Both the position numbers and the translations under genes were made by a program. The notes under the pieces are model-generated. The model was given only the letters and a program-made list of their open reading frames with translations. It was not told the origin of the DNA and made no database searches. Below are positions 9,610 through 18,433 of a stretch of DNA of 64,000 nt, piece by piece (position 1 is the stretch's first letter; every line of letters starts with the position of its first letter). The DNA lies in the NCBI RefSeq assembly GCF_000938265.1, contig NZ_JYFC01000009.1:60678-124677 (forward strand), given 5' to 3'. The stretch is from Agreia bicolorata. Lineage in GTDB: Bacteria > Actinomycetota > Actinomycetes > Actinomycetales > Microbacteriaceae.

Positions 9610-9651
9610 ATGCACCGTCCGAGGTGCCGATCAGGAAGGACCCGCGGATGA
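9610..9651 (+). other. candidate leader ORF after site B
   Basis: 13 codons (MHRPRCRSGRTRG) from the ATG directly after operator B. Its TGA overlaps the ATG of the aminotransferase gene by 4 bases (ATGA). There is no ribosome binding site, so it would need a leaderless transcript. The peptide is not similar to the other leaders, so the arrangement rather than the peptide would matter. Confidence 0.35.
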
Positions 9652-10889
9652 CGATCGGTCTCGAAGGCGGAGCCACCGTCGCGGCAGCGGGCATGGTCGA
9701 CGTCGCCGCGGAACGCGAGCGCACCGCCGGCTCGGTCGGTCGCCATTACTTCAATGCGGCCGGGGCCGGACTGATGAGCGACAGCGTGGTCGAGACCATG
9801 GTGGATCATCTGCGTCTCGAGCAGCGGCTCGGAGGCTACGAGGCCGCGAATCATCGTGCCGACGATCTGGCCACCGTCTACTCGGCCGCGGCGACGCTCC
9901 TGGGAGCTGCAGCCCACGAGATCGCGTGCTTCGACAGTGCGACCACCGCGCTCAGAGCCATCTTCGACGCCCTCCGACTGGGTGAGGGCGACACCGTCAT
10001 CGCTCCTCGCTCCAGCTATGTGAGCCAGGCGCTGCGGCTACTCACCCTCAAGCGCTACAGCGGCGTGCATCTCGAGGTCATTCCGACGGATGCGACGGGT
10101 GCGATGGATCTGCAAGCGCTCGACTACGCCCTGGCCACGGCGTCCGGCCGCGTCGTGATCAGTGCCGTGCACATTCCCACCTCGTCTGGACTCGTCGAGC
10201 CCATCGCGGAGATCAGCGCCCTGGGGCGCCGGTTCGGCGCTATCACCGTTCTCGACGCGACCCAATCTGTTGGTCATCTCGATATCGACGTGCGCGCTCT
10301 CGACATCGATGCGCTGGTCTCGACGGGGCGCAAATACCTTCGGGGGCCCCGGGGAACGGGGCTCGCGTACGTTCGCACCGGCATGCTCGACGGCTTGGGC
10401 GGTTGGGCGCCCGACGTGCGAGGCTCGGTGTGGACCAGCGCGGAGGAGTGGACCATGGAAGCAGGCGCACGTCAGCTCGAGACGTGGGAGTCGTCGGTAG
10501 CGGCCCGCCTCGGCCTGGGCGTCGCGCTGAACGAGGCGATCTCGCGCGGCCAGACCGTGACGGAGTCCTATCTCGTGAACTTCGGCGTTCGGCTTCGCGA
10601 GGGTCTTGCGGCCATCGATGGCGTCGAGGTCACCGATCCACCCGCTTCTTTGTCGGGACTCGTGACCTTCACCGTGAACGACATCGCGGGCAAGCAGGTC
10701 AGCGCTCTGCTGCGAGAGGCTCGCATCGACTCCATCGCCGTGCCGGCCAGCCACGCCCAGTGGGATCTCGGCGCGCGCGGAATCCCCAGCATCGTGCGGG
10801 TGTCGCCTCATGTGTACAACAACGAGGATGACGCTGTGGCGCTGCTCGATCGTGTCACCGACATCGCGCAGTCGGGGGGTGCACGATGA
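9648..10889 (+). CDS. class V aminotransferase (PLP-dependent)
   Basis: 413-aa fold-type I PLP enzyme of the class V group (cysteine desulfurase / isopenicillin N epimerase-like). The Schiff-base lysine is K229 in STGRKYLRGPRG, preceded by VLDATQSVGHLDID, where the Asp-x-x-Gln contacts PLP. The N-terminal YFNAAGAGL substrate-site segment and C-terminal IVRVSPHVYNNEDDA are also typical. No conserved desulfurase cysteine is apparent, so an epimerase, transaminase or lyase role is more likely. Start ATG 9648 has AGGAAGGA 8 bases upstream. First gene of a tightly packed five-gene operon. Confidence 0.87.
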   Translation: MTIGLEGGATVAAAGMVDVAAERERTAGSVGRHYFNAAGAGLMSDSVVETMVDHLRLEQRLGGYEAANHRADDLATVYSAAATLLGAAAHEIACFDSATTALRAIFDALRLGEGDTVIAPRSSYVSQALRLLTLKRYSGVHLEVIPTDATGAMDLQALDYALATASGRVVISAVHIPTSSGLVEPIAEISALGRRFGAITVLDATQSVGHLDIDVRALDIDALVSTGRKYLRGPRGTGLAYVRTGMLDGLGGWAPDVRGSVWTSAEEWTMEAGARQLETWESSVAARLGLGVALNEAISRGQTVTESYLVNFGVRLREGLAAIDGVEVTDPPASLSGLVTFTVNDIAGKQVSALLREARIDSIAVPASHAQWDLGARGIPSIVRVSPHVYNNEDDAVALLDRVTDIAQSGGAR

Positions 10890-11977
10890 TCGTCCGCGAC
10901 GTGGTCGTGCTCGGCCTCGGCATCCATGGCTCTGCGGCCGTTCTCGAACTCGCGCAGCGCGGTCTTGACGTCGTCGGTGTCGAGCAGTTCGGCGCGGCGC
11001 ACTCGCGCGGGTCGTCGCACGGCGCGACCCGCATGATCCGGCGTGCCTACCCGCATCCGGTCTGGAACGCGCTCGTCGAGCGCGCCTATCTCGGCTGGGA
11101 TCGCTGGGGTCTCGCTGCCGGCCGGTCATTCGTGGAGACGACCGGCGGGTTCTACGCGCACCGCGGCGCGCAGTCGTTGCAGGGCGGTCGAAGCGTGCCG
11201 CTGGCATCCGGCGAGCTGACCGAGGTCGGCCCGTCGTTCCGGCCGCCGACAGACTACGGCGTGGTGCATGATCCCGACGCGGGCGTCATCGATGCGGCAG
11301 GTGCTCTCGCGTACGCCCACGGTGCGGCACGCGCGAAGGGGGCAGAACTCCGCTTCGACGAGGCGGTCCGGGGCTGGACGATCGACGACGGCATCGTGAC
11401 CGTGCGCACCTCGTCTGGCACGATCCGCACACGGCGGCTCGTTCTCGCCGGGGGAGCGTGGGCGTCGACGCTCGTGCCGAGAGCGGCGAGCTTCTTCGAG
11501 GTGTGGCGCATCGTCACCCTCACCGTTCCCGCCGGTCAAGCCATCGCCCAGCCTCCGGCTCTCGGATGCTTCTCGGTCGATCTACCGGAGGGCCTCGTCT
11601 TCGGCCTGCCCGAGGCATCCGGATCGGGCGCCAAGATCGGCATCGACGCGGGCCCGATCTGGAACCCCGACGTGCCGGTCGCGGCGCCGACGGAGGCCGA
11701 GATCGAGCACCTCGCCGGGCTGCTGCGCTCGTTCGTGCCCGGCATCGACACCGACGGCGGCGAGGCCGCGGCCTGTCTCTACACGATGACGCCCGACAAG
11801 CGCTTCGTCGTCGGCGCGCTGCCCTCCTCGCCCGAGGTGGTCATCGCCGCGCCCTGCTCCGGTCACGGATTCAAGTTCGGTCCAGCCATCGGCGAGGCCG
11901 TCGCCGACCTGGTCACAGGAGTTGCGCGCCCCGATCTCGACTTCCTCAGCCCCGCCCGTATGGAGGCTCTCGTATGA
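10886..11977 (+). CDS. FAD-dependent amine oxidase (monomeric sarcosine oxidase type)
   Basis: 363-aa flavoprotein of the MSOX/N-methyltryptophan oxidase family. The dinucleotide motif GLGIHGSAA is at residues 10-18, followed by the family signature SRGSSHGATRMIRRAY. The covalent-flavin cysteine context CLYTMTPDKRFVVG aligns with the CMYTMTPD of sarcosine oxidases, so 8-alpha-S-cysteinyl FAD is likely. The reaction would be oxidation of a secondary or primary amine to imine plus peroxide. It overlaps the aminotransferase stop by 4 bases and the next gene by 4 bases, showing co-translation. Confidence 0.9.
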   Translation: MIVRDVVVLGLGIHGSAAVLELAQRGLDVVGVEQFGAAHSRGSSHGATRMIRRAYPHPVWNALVERAYLGWDRWGLAAGRSFVETTGGFYAHRGAQSLQGGRSVPLASGELTEVGPSFRPPTDYGVVHDPDAGVIDAAGALAYAHGAARAKGAELRFDEAVRGWTIDDGIVTVRTSSGTIRTRRLVLAGGAWASTLVPRAASFFEVWRIVTLTVPAGQAIAQPPALGCFSVDLPEGLVFGLPEASGSGAKIGIDAGPIWNPDVPVAAPTEAEIEHLAGLLRSFVPGIDTDGGEAAACLYTMTPDKRFVVGALPSSPEVVIAAPCSGHGFKFGPAIGEAVADLVTGVARPDLDFLSPARMEALV

Positions 11978-13506
11978 CGTCCAAGCCAGATCAGCCGCCC
12001 GTCCGACACATCGCCGTGGCCGCCCCGCACCCCGCGGCGATCGAGGCGGCATCCGAGGCGATCGCGGCGGGCGGCAATGCTATTGACGCGGCTCTCGCTG
12101 CCGCTGCCATGCTCACGGTTGTCTACCCTCACCAGTGCGCGATCGGCGGCGACCTCGTGGCACTCGTGCGCCGCCCCGGCCTCGGTGTGACCGCGGTGGT
12201 GTCGGTGGGCGCATCGCCGGCCGACGTCGACGTCGACGCGCTCGCACGCGAAGATCGGATGCCCAAACAGGGCGCACAGACCGTCACGGTTCCTGGGGTG
12301 GTGGCCGGATGGCGGGCTCTCGACGGGCTCGGCTCGCGGCTCGGCCTCGGGGCTCCACTGCGTGGTGCGGCCCGCCGCGCGGCAGACGGCTTCGCCGTCT
12401 CGGCCGGCCTGGCGCGCGCCATCGCGATTCGCACCGACGAGCTGTTGGCCGACGAAGGGATGCGCGGAGTCTTCGGCATGGGCGACGGCGGTCTCGCGGT
12501 CGAGGGTGATCGCATCGTGCAGCCGGCGCTCGCGGCCACGCTCGAACAGCTCGCGGTCGACCCCGACGCCATGTACAGCGGAAGCATCGGCGCGTCGATT
12601 GCGGCGCGGCTGCGCGCCCTCGGCGGCGCGCACGCAGAGGCCGACTTCGCCGCTCACGACGCGGAGCTGCTCGACCCGGTAGAGGCGTCGACGGGTGGCG
12701 TGCGCTGGTGGGTAGCCCCGCCTCCCACTCAGGGCGTCGTTCTGCTCGGCATCCTGCCCGAGGCTCTCGGCGACGATGTCGCCGAACTCGTCGCGGCCGT
12801 TCATGACGCCGCGCTGGTGCGGCAGTCGCAGCTCGGAGATCCGCGCGGCGGCCCCATCGACATCGATGCCATGCTCGCGCCGCGCTCGCGCGAGCAGCAG
12901 GGATCGCTGCCTCGGGCAGGGCGCGCGTTGGGCGACACGGTGGCGGTCACCGCCGCGGACAGCGACGGAACGGTCGTGACCCTCATTCAGAGCGTGTACC
13001 AGCTCTTCGGTTCGGGCATCCTCGATCCGGCCACGGGCGTGGTGCTGCACAACCGGGGCTCGGCGTTCAGCACCGACCCCGCGCATCCTGGCCGTATCGG
13101 CCCCGGTCTGCGGCCGCCGCACACCCTGCTGCCCGTGATCGCCGAGACCGACGAGCTCGTGCTCGGACTCGGCTGTCAGGGCGGCAGTGCCCAGCCGTGG
13201 ATTCTCGCGCAGGTCGTTGCAGAACTCCTCGATTCCTCCGCCGATCCGACCACCACGCTTGGGCGGTCGCGCTTCGTCATCGGCGCCCGCGACCTGGGAT
13301 ACGAGGTGATGACCCTCGTTGCCGAGCCCGGACTGCCCGCTGCGGAGGCCGCCGCGCGCGGCCGGGACCTGCCCGTCGTCACGACGGAGGGCCTGATCGA
13401 CGATGCCGGGCATGTGCAGGCCGTGCGCCTGCACGCCGACGGTCGACTCGACGCCGCGAGCGATCCGCGCGCAGACGGGCGTGCCCTCGTCTTCGACACC
13501 CTCTGA
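11974..13506 (+). CDS. gamma-glutamyltransferase-family hydrolase
   Basis: 510-aa Ntn-hydrolase of the gamma-glutamyltransferase family. The N-terminal AAIEAASEAIAAGGNAIDAALAAAAMLTVVYPHQCAIGGD and the region of the self-processing threonine, GDTVAVTAADSDGTVVTLIQS, are clear. They are followed by FGSGILDPATGVVLHNRGSAF and the small-subunit LGLGCQGGSAQPW. The usual TTH at the cleavage site is TVA here: the first Thr is kept, the next two residues differ. There is no signal peptide, so it acts in the cytoplasm. It would hydrolyse a gamma-glutamyl amide or a related amide. ATG overlaps the previous stop (ATGA). Confidence 0.86.
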   Translation: MTSKPDQPPVRHIAVAAPHPAAIEAASEAIAAGGNAIDAALAAAAMLTVVYPHQCAIGGDLVALVRRPGLGVTAVVSVGASPADVDVDALAREDRMPKQGAQTVTVPGVVAGWRALDGLGSRLGLGAPLRGAARRAADGFAVSAGLARAIAIRTDELLADEGMRGVFGMGDGGLAVEGDRIVQPALAATLEQLAVDPDAMYSGSIGASIAARLRALGGAHAEADFAAHDAELLDPVEASTGGVRWWVAPPPTQGVVLLGILPEALGDDVAELVAAVHDAALVRQSQLGDPRGGPIDIDAMLAPRSREQQGSLPRAGRALGDTVAVTAADSDGTVVTLIQSVYQLFGSGILDPATGVVLHNRGSAFSTDPAHPGRIGPGLRPPHTLLPVIAETDELVLGLGCQGGSAQPWILAQVVAELLDSSADPTTTLGRSRFVIGARDLGYEVMTLVAEPGLPAAEAAARGRDLPVVTTEGLIDDAGHVQAVRLHADGRLDAASDPRADGRALVFDTL

Positions 13507-13536
13507 ACCTGACCACCTCACGACCCGAAGGAAGCC

Positions 13537-15537
13537 ATGACCAGCTCCGCTCACGTTCTCGACCCCCTCACCTCTGCCGAGATCGCCTCGTTCGTCGCGG
13601 CCGTGCGCACCAGCGATCGCATCGGAGAGCGCCCCCGTTTCTGGGGCATCTCTCTCGATGAGGAGAAGGCGAAGACGCTGCGGCCGGGAGACGCGCGACC
13701 CGTGCGTCTCGTCGTGATGAATCCCGATGCCCACGCATCCTGGGAGGTGCGCGGCTGGACGGCCGGACCGACGAGCGAAGCCATCGTCGAGGTCTGGTCG
13801 GACGTCGATCACCGGCGCCCGGGAGTCTCGAGTGACGAGGCCCGCCTGATCGCCCGAGCGGCACGCGACTCGCCGCTGCTCGTCGAGGCGCTCGCGAAGC
13901 GGGGCATCACCGACACGTCGCTGGTCTGGGTCGACCCCGAGTCGATCACCGGCTTCGTGCCCGAAGACCTCGCCGACCGCCGGCTGAGCTGGGGAACCGT
14001 CTGGTACCGGGAGTTTCCGGAGGACAACGGCTACGCCCGCCCCGTGGCGGGGCTCGTGCCGATTCTCGACCTCGACACTCTCGAGGTGATCCGCATCGAG
14101 GATCACGGTGTGATTCCGATGAACACCGAGACGGGCGTCTACACCTCGGGCACCTGGGGTGCCGACCGAACGGTTGCCCCGCTCGACATCGTGCAGTCGG
14201 AGGGACCCGGCTTCGCGATCGACGGGCACAAGGTCACCTGGCAGAACTGGTCGTTCCGCGTGGGCTTCAGCCACCGCGAGGGGCTGGTGCTGCACGACGT
14301 GAGCTATCGCGACGGCGACGCCCAGCGTCCCGTGCTCGACCGGGCCGCGGTGAACGAGATGTATGTGCCGTACCTCGACAGCGACCCGACCGCCTATCGC
14401 AAGAACTTCTTCGACTGGGGCGAGTACGGCGCGGGGCCTCTGACCGCGAGCCTGGAGCTCGGCTGCGACTGCCTCGGCGAGATCCGCTACTTCGACGTTG
14501 AGTACCTCGATGGCAGCGGTGAGCCGCAGACGATCGTCAACGGCATCTGCATTCACGAAGAAGACGACTCGATTCTCTGGAAGCACGTCAACACACGCAC
14601 CGGAAGCGCCGAGGTGCGCCGCAGCCGGCGGCTCGTGATCTCGAGCTTCGCCACCGTGGCCAACTACGACTACGGCTTCTACTGGTCGCTCTATCAAGAC
14701 GGATCGATCGAACTCGAGGTCAAGCTCACCGGCCTTATGTCGGTGTCGGGCATCGCCGATGGAGAGCGCCCGCGTTACGGACGCATGGTCGCCCCGAACG
14801 TGCAGGCCCCCACCCACCAGCACTACTTCGCCGTGCGCCTCGACATGGCGGTCGACGGCGCACGCAATCGCCTGGTGGAGGTGCACGCGGAGCCCGAGCC
14901 CGACGAGGCGCTCAACCCGTGGGGCAACGCCTGCATCGCGGTCGAGACACCGATCTCGTCGGAGTCGCTCGGTGCCCGACGGGCCGACCCGTCGAAGGCT
15001 CTGCACTGGAGGGTCGAGAGCGAATCCGCACTCAACCGCTACGGAGACAGCACCGCCTACCGTCTCGCCATCCAGAACACTGCTCAGTTGTACGCCCGCC
15101 CGGGCAGCGTCGTCGAGCGCAAGGCACCGTTCGTGGGCCAGCATCTGTGGGCGAGTGCTTTTGACCCCGAGCAGCGTTACATCGCGGGCGAGTACCCCAA
15201 TCAGGGCGAGCTCGGAGACGACGGCGTGCACGTCTGGCAGCGGGCCGACCGCTCGCTCGAGAACGAGCGGCTCGTGCTCTGGCCTGTGCTCGGCGTGCAC
15301 CACTTTCCCCGCCCCGAGCAGTGGCCCATCATGCCGGTCGACCACATCGGCCTGCGACTCGAGCCCGATGGATTCTTCGACCGAAACCCCTCGCTCGACG
15401 TGCCGCCGTCGGCCGAATCCGATCACTGCGCCGCGCCTGCGGCCGGCGACGGTGCCCATGCGCATCAGGCCCACCGCGGCGCGCACGGGGGCATGGAGCA
15501 CACCGAGCAGCAGCACGACCACGAGGGCGGTCGTTGA
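13537..15537 (+). CDS. copper-containing primary amine oxidase with His-rich tail
   Basis: 666-aa topaquinone enzyme oxidising a primary amine to aldehyde, ammonia and peroxide. The cofactor tyrosine is Y377 in VANYDYG. The catalytic base is D281 in VPYLDSDP with gate Y279. Copper ligands are H427 and H429 (THQHYF) and H589 (VHHFPRPEQWP). After the family domain the last 35 or so residues are rich in His, with nine histidines (HAHQAHRGAHGG...HDHEGGR). That tail is unusual and may bind or load copper. There is no signal peptide. It lies 30 bases after the GGT gene with GAAGGA before ATG, and its stop overlaps the amidase start. Confidence 0.95.
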   Translation: MTSSAHVLDPLTSAEIASFVAAVRTSDRIGERPRFWGISLDEEKAKTLRPGDARPVRLVVMNPDAHASWEVRGWTAGPTSEAIVEVWSDVDHRRPGVSSDEARLIARAARDSPLLVEALAKRGITDTSLVWVDPESITGFVPEDLADRRLSWGTVWYREFPEDNGYARPVAGLVPILDLDTLEVIRIEDHGVIPMNTETGVYTSGTWGADRTVAPLDIVQSEGPGFAIDGHKVTWQNWSFRVGFSHREGLVLHDVSYRDGDAQRPVLDRAAVNEMYVPYLDSDPTAYRKNFFDWGEYGAGPLTASLELGCDCLGEIRYFDVEYLDGSGEPQTIVNGICIHEEDDSILWKHVNTRTGSAEVRRSRRLVISSFATVANYDYGFYWSLYQDGSIELEVKLTGLMSVSGIADGERPRYGRMVAPNVQAPTHQHYFAVRLDMAVDGARNRLVEVHAEPEPDEALNPWGNACIAVETPISSESLGARRADPSKALHWRVESESALNRYGDSTAYRLAIQNTAQLYARPGSVVERKAPFVGQHLWASAFDPEQRYIAGEYPNQGELGDDGVHVWQRADRSLENERLVLWPVLGVHHFPRPEQWPIMPVDHIGLRLEPDGFFDRNPSLDVPPSAESDHCAAPAAGDGAHAHQAHRGAHGGMEHTEQQHDHEGGR

Positions 15538-16949
15538 TGGAGAGCCTCGCCGACTGGAGCGCCGTGAGGCTTGCCGGAGCGATCGCCGGCGGCGAGGTAT
15601 CGGCCGTCGATGTCATGCGGGCGCATCTGGGTCGCATCGAGGAGCGCAACCCCGCCATCCGGGCCGTCGTCTCGCAGCAGCCCGACAGCGTGTCTCTCGC
15701 CGCCGCCGAGGCTGCTGACAAACGCACCGCCGAGGCCCGGGCCGAGGGCGCGTCGCTGCCGCCGCTGCACGGTCTGCCGACCGCGGTCAAAGACCTGATG
15801 GATGTCGCCGGCTTCCCGACGACCAACGGCTCCGCCGCGTTCGCCGATGCGCCTCCCGCGGCCCACGACAGCGTTCTCGCGACACTGCTTCGCGAGGCCG
15901 GGGCGCTCGTGATCGGCAAGACGAACACACCCGAGATGGGTCAGGGCGTGCTGACGTTCAACCCGGTCTTCGGCACGACGGTCAACCCGTGGGACCTCGG
16001 TCGGCACGCGGGAGGCTCGAGTGGCGGGGCCGCCGCCGCTCTGTCAGCCCGGATGCTGCCGATCGCCGACGGCTCCGACAGTGGGGGCAGCCTGCGCTAC
16101 CCGGCCGCGTTCTGCAACGTCGTCGGAGTGCGCCCCAGCCCGGGTCGCGTCGCCAGCGGGCGCACCGGCAACGCGTGGACTCCGCACGGGGTCACGGGGC
16201 CGATGGCCAGGGACTCGGCCGACGCCGCGCTCTTCCTCGACGCGCTCGCGGTCGAGAAATCGGTCTGGCCGCTCTCCGCCCTGCCCAGTCACCCCGCGAC
16301 GCCCGTCACGGTCGACGGCCTGCGCGTCGCTTGGAGCGCCGACGCCGGCGGGCTGCCGATCGACCCGGAGATCGCCGCCGTGCACGCCGCCTTCGCCGAG
16401 CAGCTCGCGGCCCTCGGCGCGATCGTCGAGCCCGCCGAACCCGACTTCGCCGGCGCCGACGAGGCGTGGGAGACCATCGAGACCTTCGAGTTCTTTCTCG
16501 GCGGGCGGCACGCGGTCGACGCCGGCGCAACCGGATTCCGCCCCGACTACCTCCGCAACGTCGAGCAGGGTCGCGCCACGACCGCAACGCAGTTGGCCGA
16601 TGCGTACGAGCGACGAACGCGGCTGTTCCGCGACACCGCCGCTGTGCTCGACCGCTACGACGTGCTGATTCTGCCCGCGACGCCGGTGGTTGCTCCGGAT
16701 GCCGGGCTCGAGTGGGTGCAGACGGTCGACGGCCATCGCTTCGACCGCTACTTCACCTGGCAGATGCTGGCCAATCGCCTGACCCTCGCGGCGCATCCGG
16801 TCGTGGTCACCTCAGCCGGTTTCACCGGCGAGGGGTTGCCCGTGGGTGTTCAGGTCGTGGGTCGACACGGCCGAGAGGCGCAGCTGCTCGAGGTGACGCG
16901 TGCCATCGAGGAGGCGACGGGCTGGATTTTCCGGACGCCGTCATTCTGA
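15537..16949 (+). CDS. amidase signature family protein
   Basis: 470-aa amidase signature enzyme. The Ser-cisSer-Lys triad is visible: K85 (AVKDLMD), the cis-serine in GGSSGG (S161/S162) and the nucleophile S185 in GSDSGGS. It hydrolyses an amide to acid plus amine or ammonia. The ATG shares one base with the stop of the amine oxidase (TGATG). It is the last gene of the operon from site B and converges with gntR, 15 bases apart. An amide hydrolase next to two amine oxidases suggests that a released amine is then oxidised; this is inference. Confidence 0.93.
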   Translation: MESLADWSAVRLAGAIAGGEVSAVDVMRAHLGRIEERNPAIRAVVSQQPDSVSLAAAEAADKRTAEARAEGASLPPLHGLPTAVKDLMDVAGFPTTNGSAAFADAPPAAHDSVLATLLREAGALVIGKTNTPEMGQGVLTFNPVFGTTVNPWDLGRHAGGSSGGAAAALSARMLPIADGSDSGGSLRYPAAFCNVVGVRPSPGRVASGRTGNAWTPHGVTGPMARDSADAALFLDALAVEKSVWPLSALPSHPATPVTVDGLRVAWSADAGGLPIDPEIAAVHAAFAEQLAALGAIVEPAEPDFAGADEAWETIETFEFFLGGRHAVDAGATGFRPDYLRNVEQGRATTATQLADAYERRTRLFRDTAAVLDRYDVLILPATPVVAPDAGLEWVQTVDGHRFDRYFTWQMLANRLTLAAHPVVVTSAGFTGEGLPVGVQVVGRHGREAQLLEVTRAIEEATGWIFRTPSF

Positions 16950-16964
16950 GACCGGTCGCTGCGC

Positions 16965-17657
16965 TCAGCCCGTGAAGACCGTCGAAGATCGTCGTTCGTA
17001 CCAGTGAGCGAGATGCTCTCCCGCGCGCAGAACGTGAGCGCGCATGAGTTCGGCCGCCCGATCCGCGTCGCCGGCCGCGAGCGCCTCGAGGAGCTCCTCG
17101 TGCTCGCGGAAATTCTCTTCGCGATGGCGCGAGCTGTCTTTCAGCACGAGCGCCGAGACGTTGCGCGGGAAAGCGTCGTTGATCTCGCCCAGCATGCGGC
17201 TCAGGCGCGTGTTCGCCGAGGCCTCGTAGATGCGGCTGTGGAACTGGTCGTTGTCGTTGCCATCGCGCTCCGTCGCGGTTCCTGCGGCGACGGCGAGCGA
17301 GCGTTCGTACATCGCCTTGTTGATGCTGCGGAGCTCGGCGATTGTTGTGTCGTCGAGTCGATCCACTGCGCGGCGCGCGGCGAGCGACTCCAGCTCGGCG
17401 CGCACCTCGTAGGCCTCGCGCACCTCCCACGGAACGGGCACCCGCACCACGGCGCCGCGGTTGGGCACGACCTCGATCAACCCTCCGGTCTGCAGCTGAC
17501 GAAGGGCCTCACGAACCGGGGTGCGACTGATGCCGAACTGCGCGGCGAGCTCGGCCTGGCGAAGCGGCGCCCCGATCGGAATCTCTCCCGACATGATCTT
17601 GGAGCGGATGCGTGCCGCAAGGTCGTCGACGAGTGCGTTGCCATCGGTCTCGGGCAC
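16965..17657 (-). CDS. GntR family regulator, FCD (FadR/VanR) subfamily; likely cluster regulator
   Basis: 230-aa regulator with an N-terminal winged HTH (IPIGAPLRQAELAAQFGISRTPVREALRQLQTGGLIEV, residues 26-63) and an all-helical FCD effector domain with the metal-site His pattern (DQFHSRIYEAS, EHEELLEAL, MRAHV). The GTG start has GAGAGG about 8 bases upstream; longer in-frame extensions have no site. It sits in the middle of the 5-31 kb cluster, and the perfect palindrome ATTGGATCCAAT lies 60 bases upstream, between it and the divergent membrane-protein gene. The same motif occurs at five other operon heads, so this protein is the best candidate for the cluster-wide regulator and probably controls itself. 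Confidence 0.9.
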   Translation of the reverse strand: MPETDGNALVDDLAARIRSKIMSGEIPIGAPLRQAELAAQFGISRTPVREALRQLQTGGLIEVVPNRGAVVRVPVPWEVREAYEVRAELESLAARRAVDRLDDTTIAELRSINKAMYERSLAVAAGTATERDGNDNDQFHSRIYEASANTRLSRMLGEINDAFPRNVSALVLKDSSRHREENFREHEELLEALAAGDADRAAELMRAHVLRAGEHLAHWYERRSSTVFTG

Positions 17658-17717
17658 GTTGTGACCTCTCTTGTCCGTCGAGCGAGGCTGACGCGCGTTC
17701 ACTGCGGCCGCCCTATG

Positions 17718-17729
17718 ATTGGATCCAAT
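17718..17729. promoter_or_regulatory. operator site C, beside gntR
   Basis: ATTGGATCCAAT, a perfect 12-base palindrome between gntR (leftward) and the membrane-protein gene (rightward). TATGAT at 17714-17719 overlaps its left edge and is a good -10 box for rightward transcription. An ATG follows 13 bases after the motif start. Confidence 0.8.
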
Positions 17730-17730
17730 T

Positions 17731-17790
17731 ATGGTGCCTCCTGAGCCGATCCAGCAGCGGCGCCCCCGCCGAGTTCTGAATTCGCCGTGA
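17731..17790 (+). other. candidate leader ORF after site C
   Basis: 19 codons (MVPPEPIQQRRPRRVLNSP) starting one base after operator C. The TGA overlaps the GTG start of the membrane-protein gene by 3 bases within GTGA. No ribosome binding site precedes it. The position fits a leaderless transcript starting at or near this ATG. Confidence 0.38.
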
Positions 17791-18341
17791 GCGCGCTCTT
17801 CGCCGTGATGGTTGCGGCAGCGACCGCGTCGGTCGTGCTCTCGATTCTGGGGCGGAGTCACGGCGGAAGAACGGGCCCGGTGTTCGAGTGCGTGATGCTG
17901 CTGGCGATGGTCGATGTGCATGCTCCGGGACTCGGCGTCGTTCCCGCGCCGCTGTGGTGCGTGCTGCTGACGGCGTGCGCGATCGGTGGAGCGTTCGTCG
18001 GCAGGCTGCAGGCGGCTCCCGGCGCCCGTCCGGCGATCGTGCTTCGTCACTCCGCCGGCATGCTCGTCGCCGCCCTGCTCGTTCTGATCGCCGGGACGAC
18101 GGGCAGCCGAGACGCGCCGCTCGCCGTCGCGAATGCATCCGGAATCGCCCACGCGCACGGCGCCGCGCCGTCGTCGTTTCTCGTGACGCTCGTGGTCGTC
18201 GCCGTTGTGGCCTATGCGATCGGGGTGGTCGCGGTGGTGCTCCACCGCCGCCCGGCGCGGATCGAGACGGCCCGATGCTTCTCATCGTTGCTCGGGCTCG
18301 TGGCTATGGCCGGCATGGTGGCGGTGCCCGTGCTGCACTGA
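17787..18341 (+). CDS. small integral membrane protein, unknown function
   Basis: 184 aa with five or six predicted membrane segments (about residues 4-22, 31-46, 54-72, 86-105, 130-152 and 164-183). I do not recognise the family with confidence. It is loosely reminiscent of small actinobacterial DUF5134-like membrane proteins. A few His residues sit near membrane ends (DVHAPG, IAHAHGAA). The start is a GTG with no clear ribosome binding site; it relies on the 4-base overlap with the candidate leader. It is divergent from gntR and driven from site C, so it belongs to the regulon and may help uptake or metal supply, which is unproven. Confidence 0.72.
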   Translation: MSALFAVMVAAATASVVLSILGRSHGGRTGPVFECVMLLAMVDVHAPGLGVVPAPLWCVLLTACAIGGAFVGRLQAAPGARPAIVLRHSAGMLVAALLVLIAGTTGSRDAPLAVANASGIAHAHGAAPSSFLVTLVVVAVVAYAIGVVAVVLHRRPARIETARCFSSLLGLVAMAGMVAVPVLH

Positions 18342-18351
18342 TCACTGCAAG

Positions 18352-18363
18352 ATTGGATCCAAT
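18352..18363. promoter_or_regulatory. operator site D
   Basis: ATTGGATCCAAT, a perfect copy of site C, 67 bases before the amidohydrolase gene at 18430. An ATG follows 13 bases after the motif start, the same distance as at site C. Confidence 0.78.
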
Positions 18364-18364
18364 T

Positions 18365-18433
18365 ATGCTTGAATGGGATGAAATCTTCGCGGACCGTCGA
18401 CTCCGCGCCAAGCAGCAGGGAGACGTCGCATGA
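18365..18433 (+). other. candidate leader ORF after site D
   Basis: 22 codons beginning MLEWDEIFADRR from the ATG one base after operator D. The TGA overlaps the ATG of the amidohydrolase by 4 bases (ATGA). No ribosome binding site precedes the leader, whereas AGGGAG precedes the downstream ATG. Composition is acidic then basic, with no similarity to the other leaders. Confidence 0.38.

Noticed and set aside
11863..15522. 1219-codon open frame on the minus strand
   Set aside because: It lies opposite three well-supported plus-strand genes (GGT-like, copper amine oxidase, amidase). Its translation is Arg/Val/His-rich without domains; in GC-rich DNA the antisense frame of a real gene is often open.
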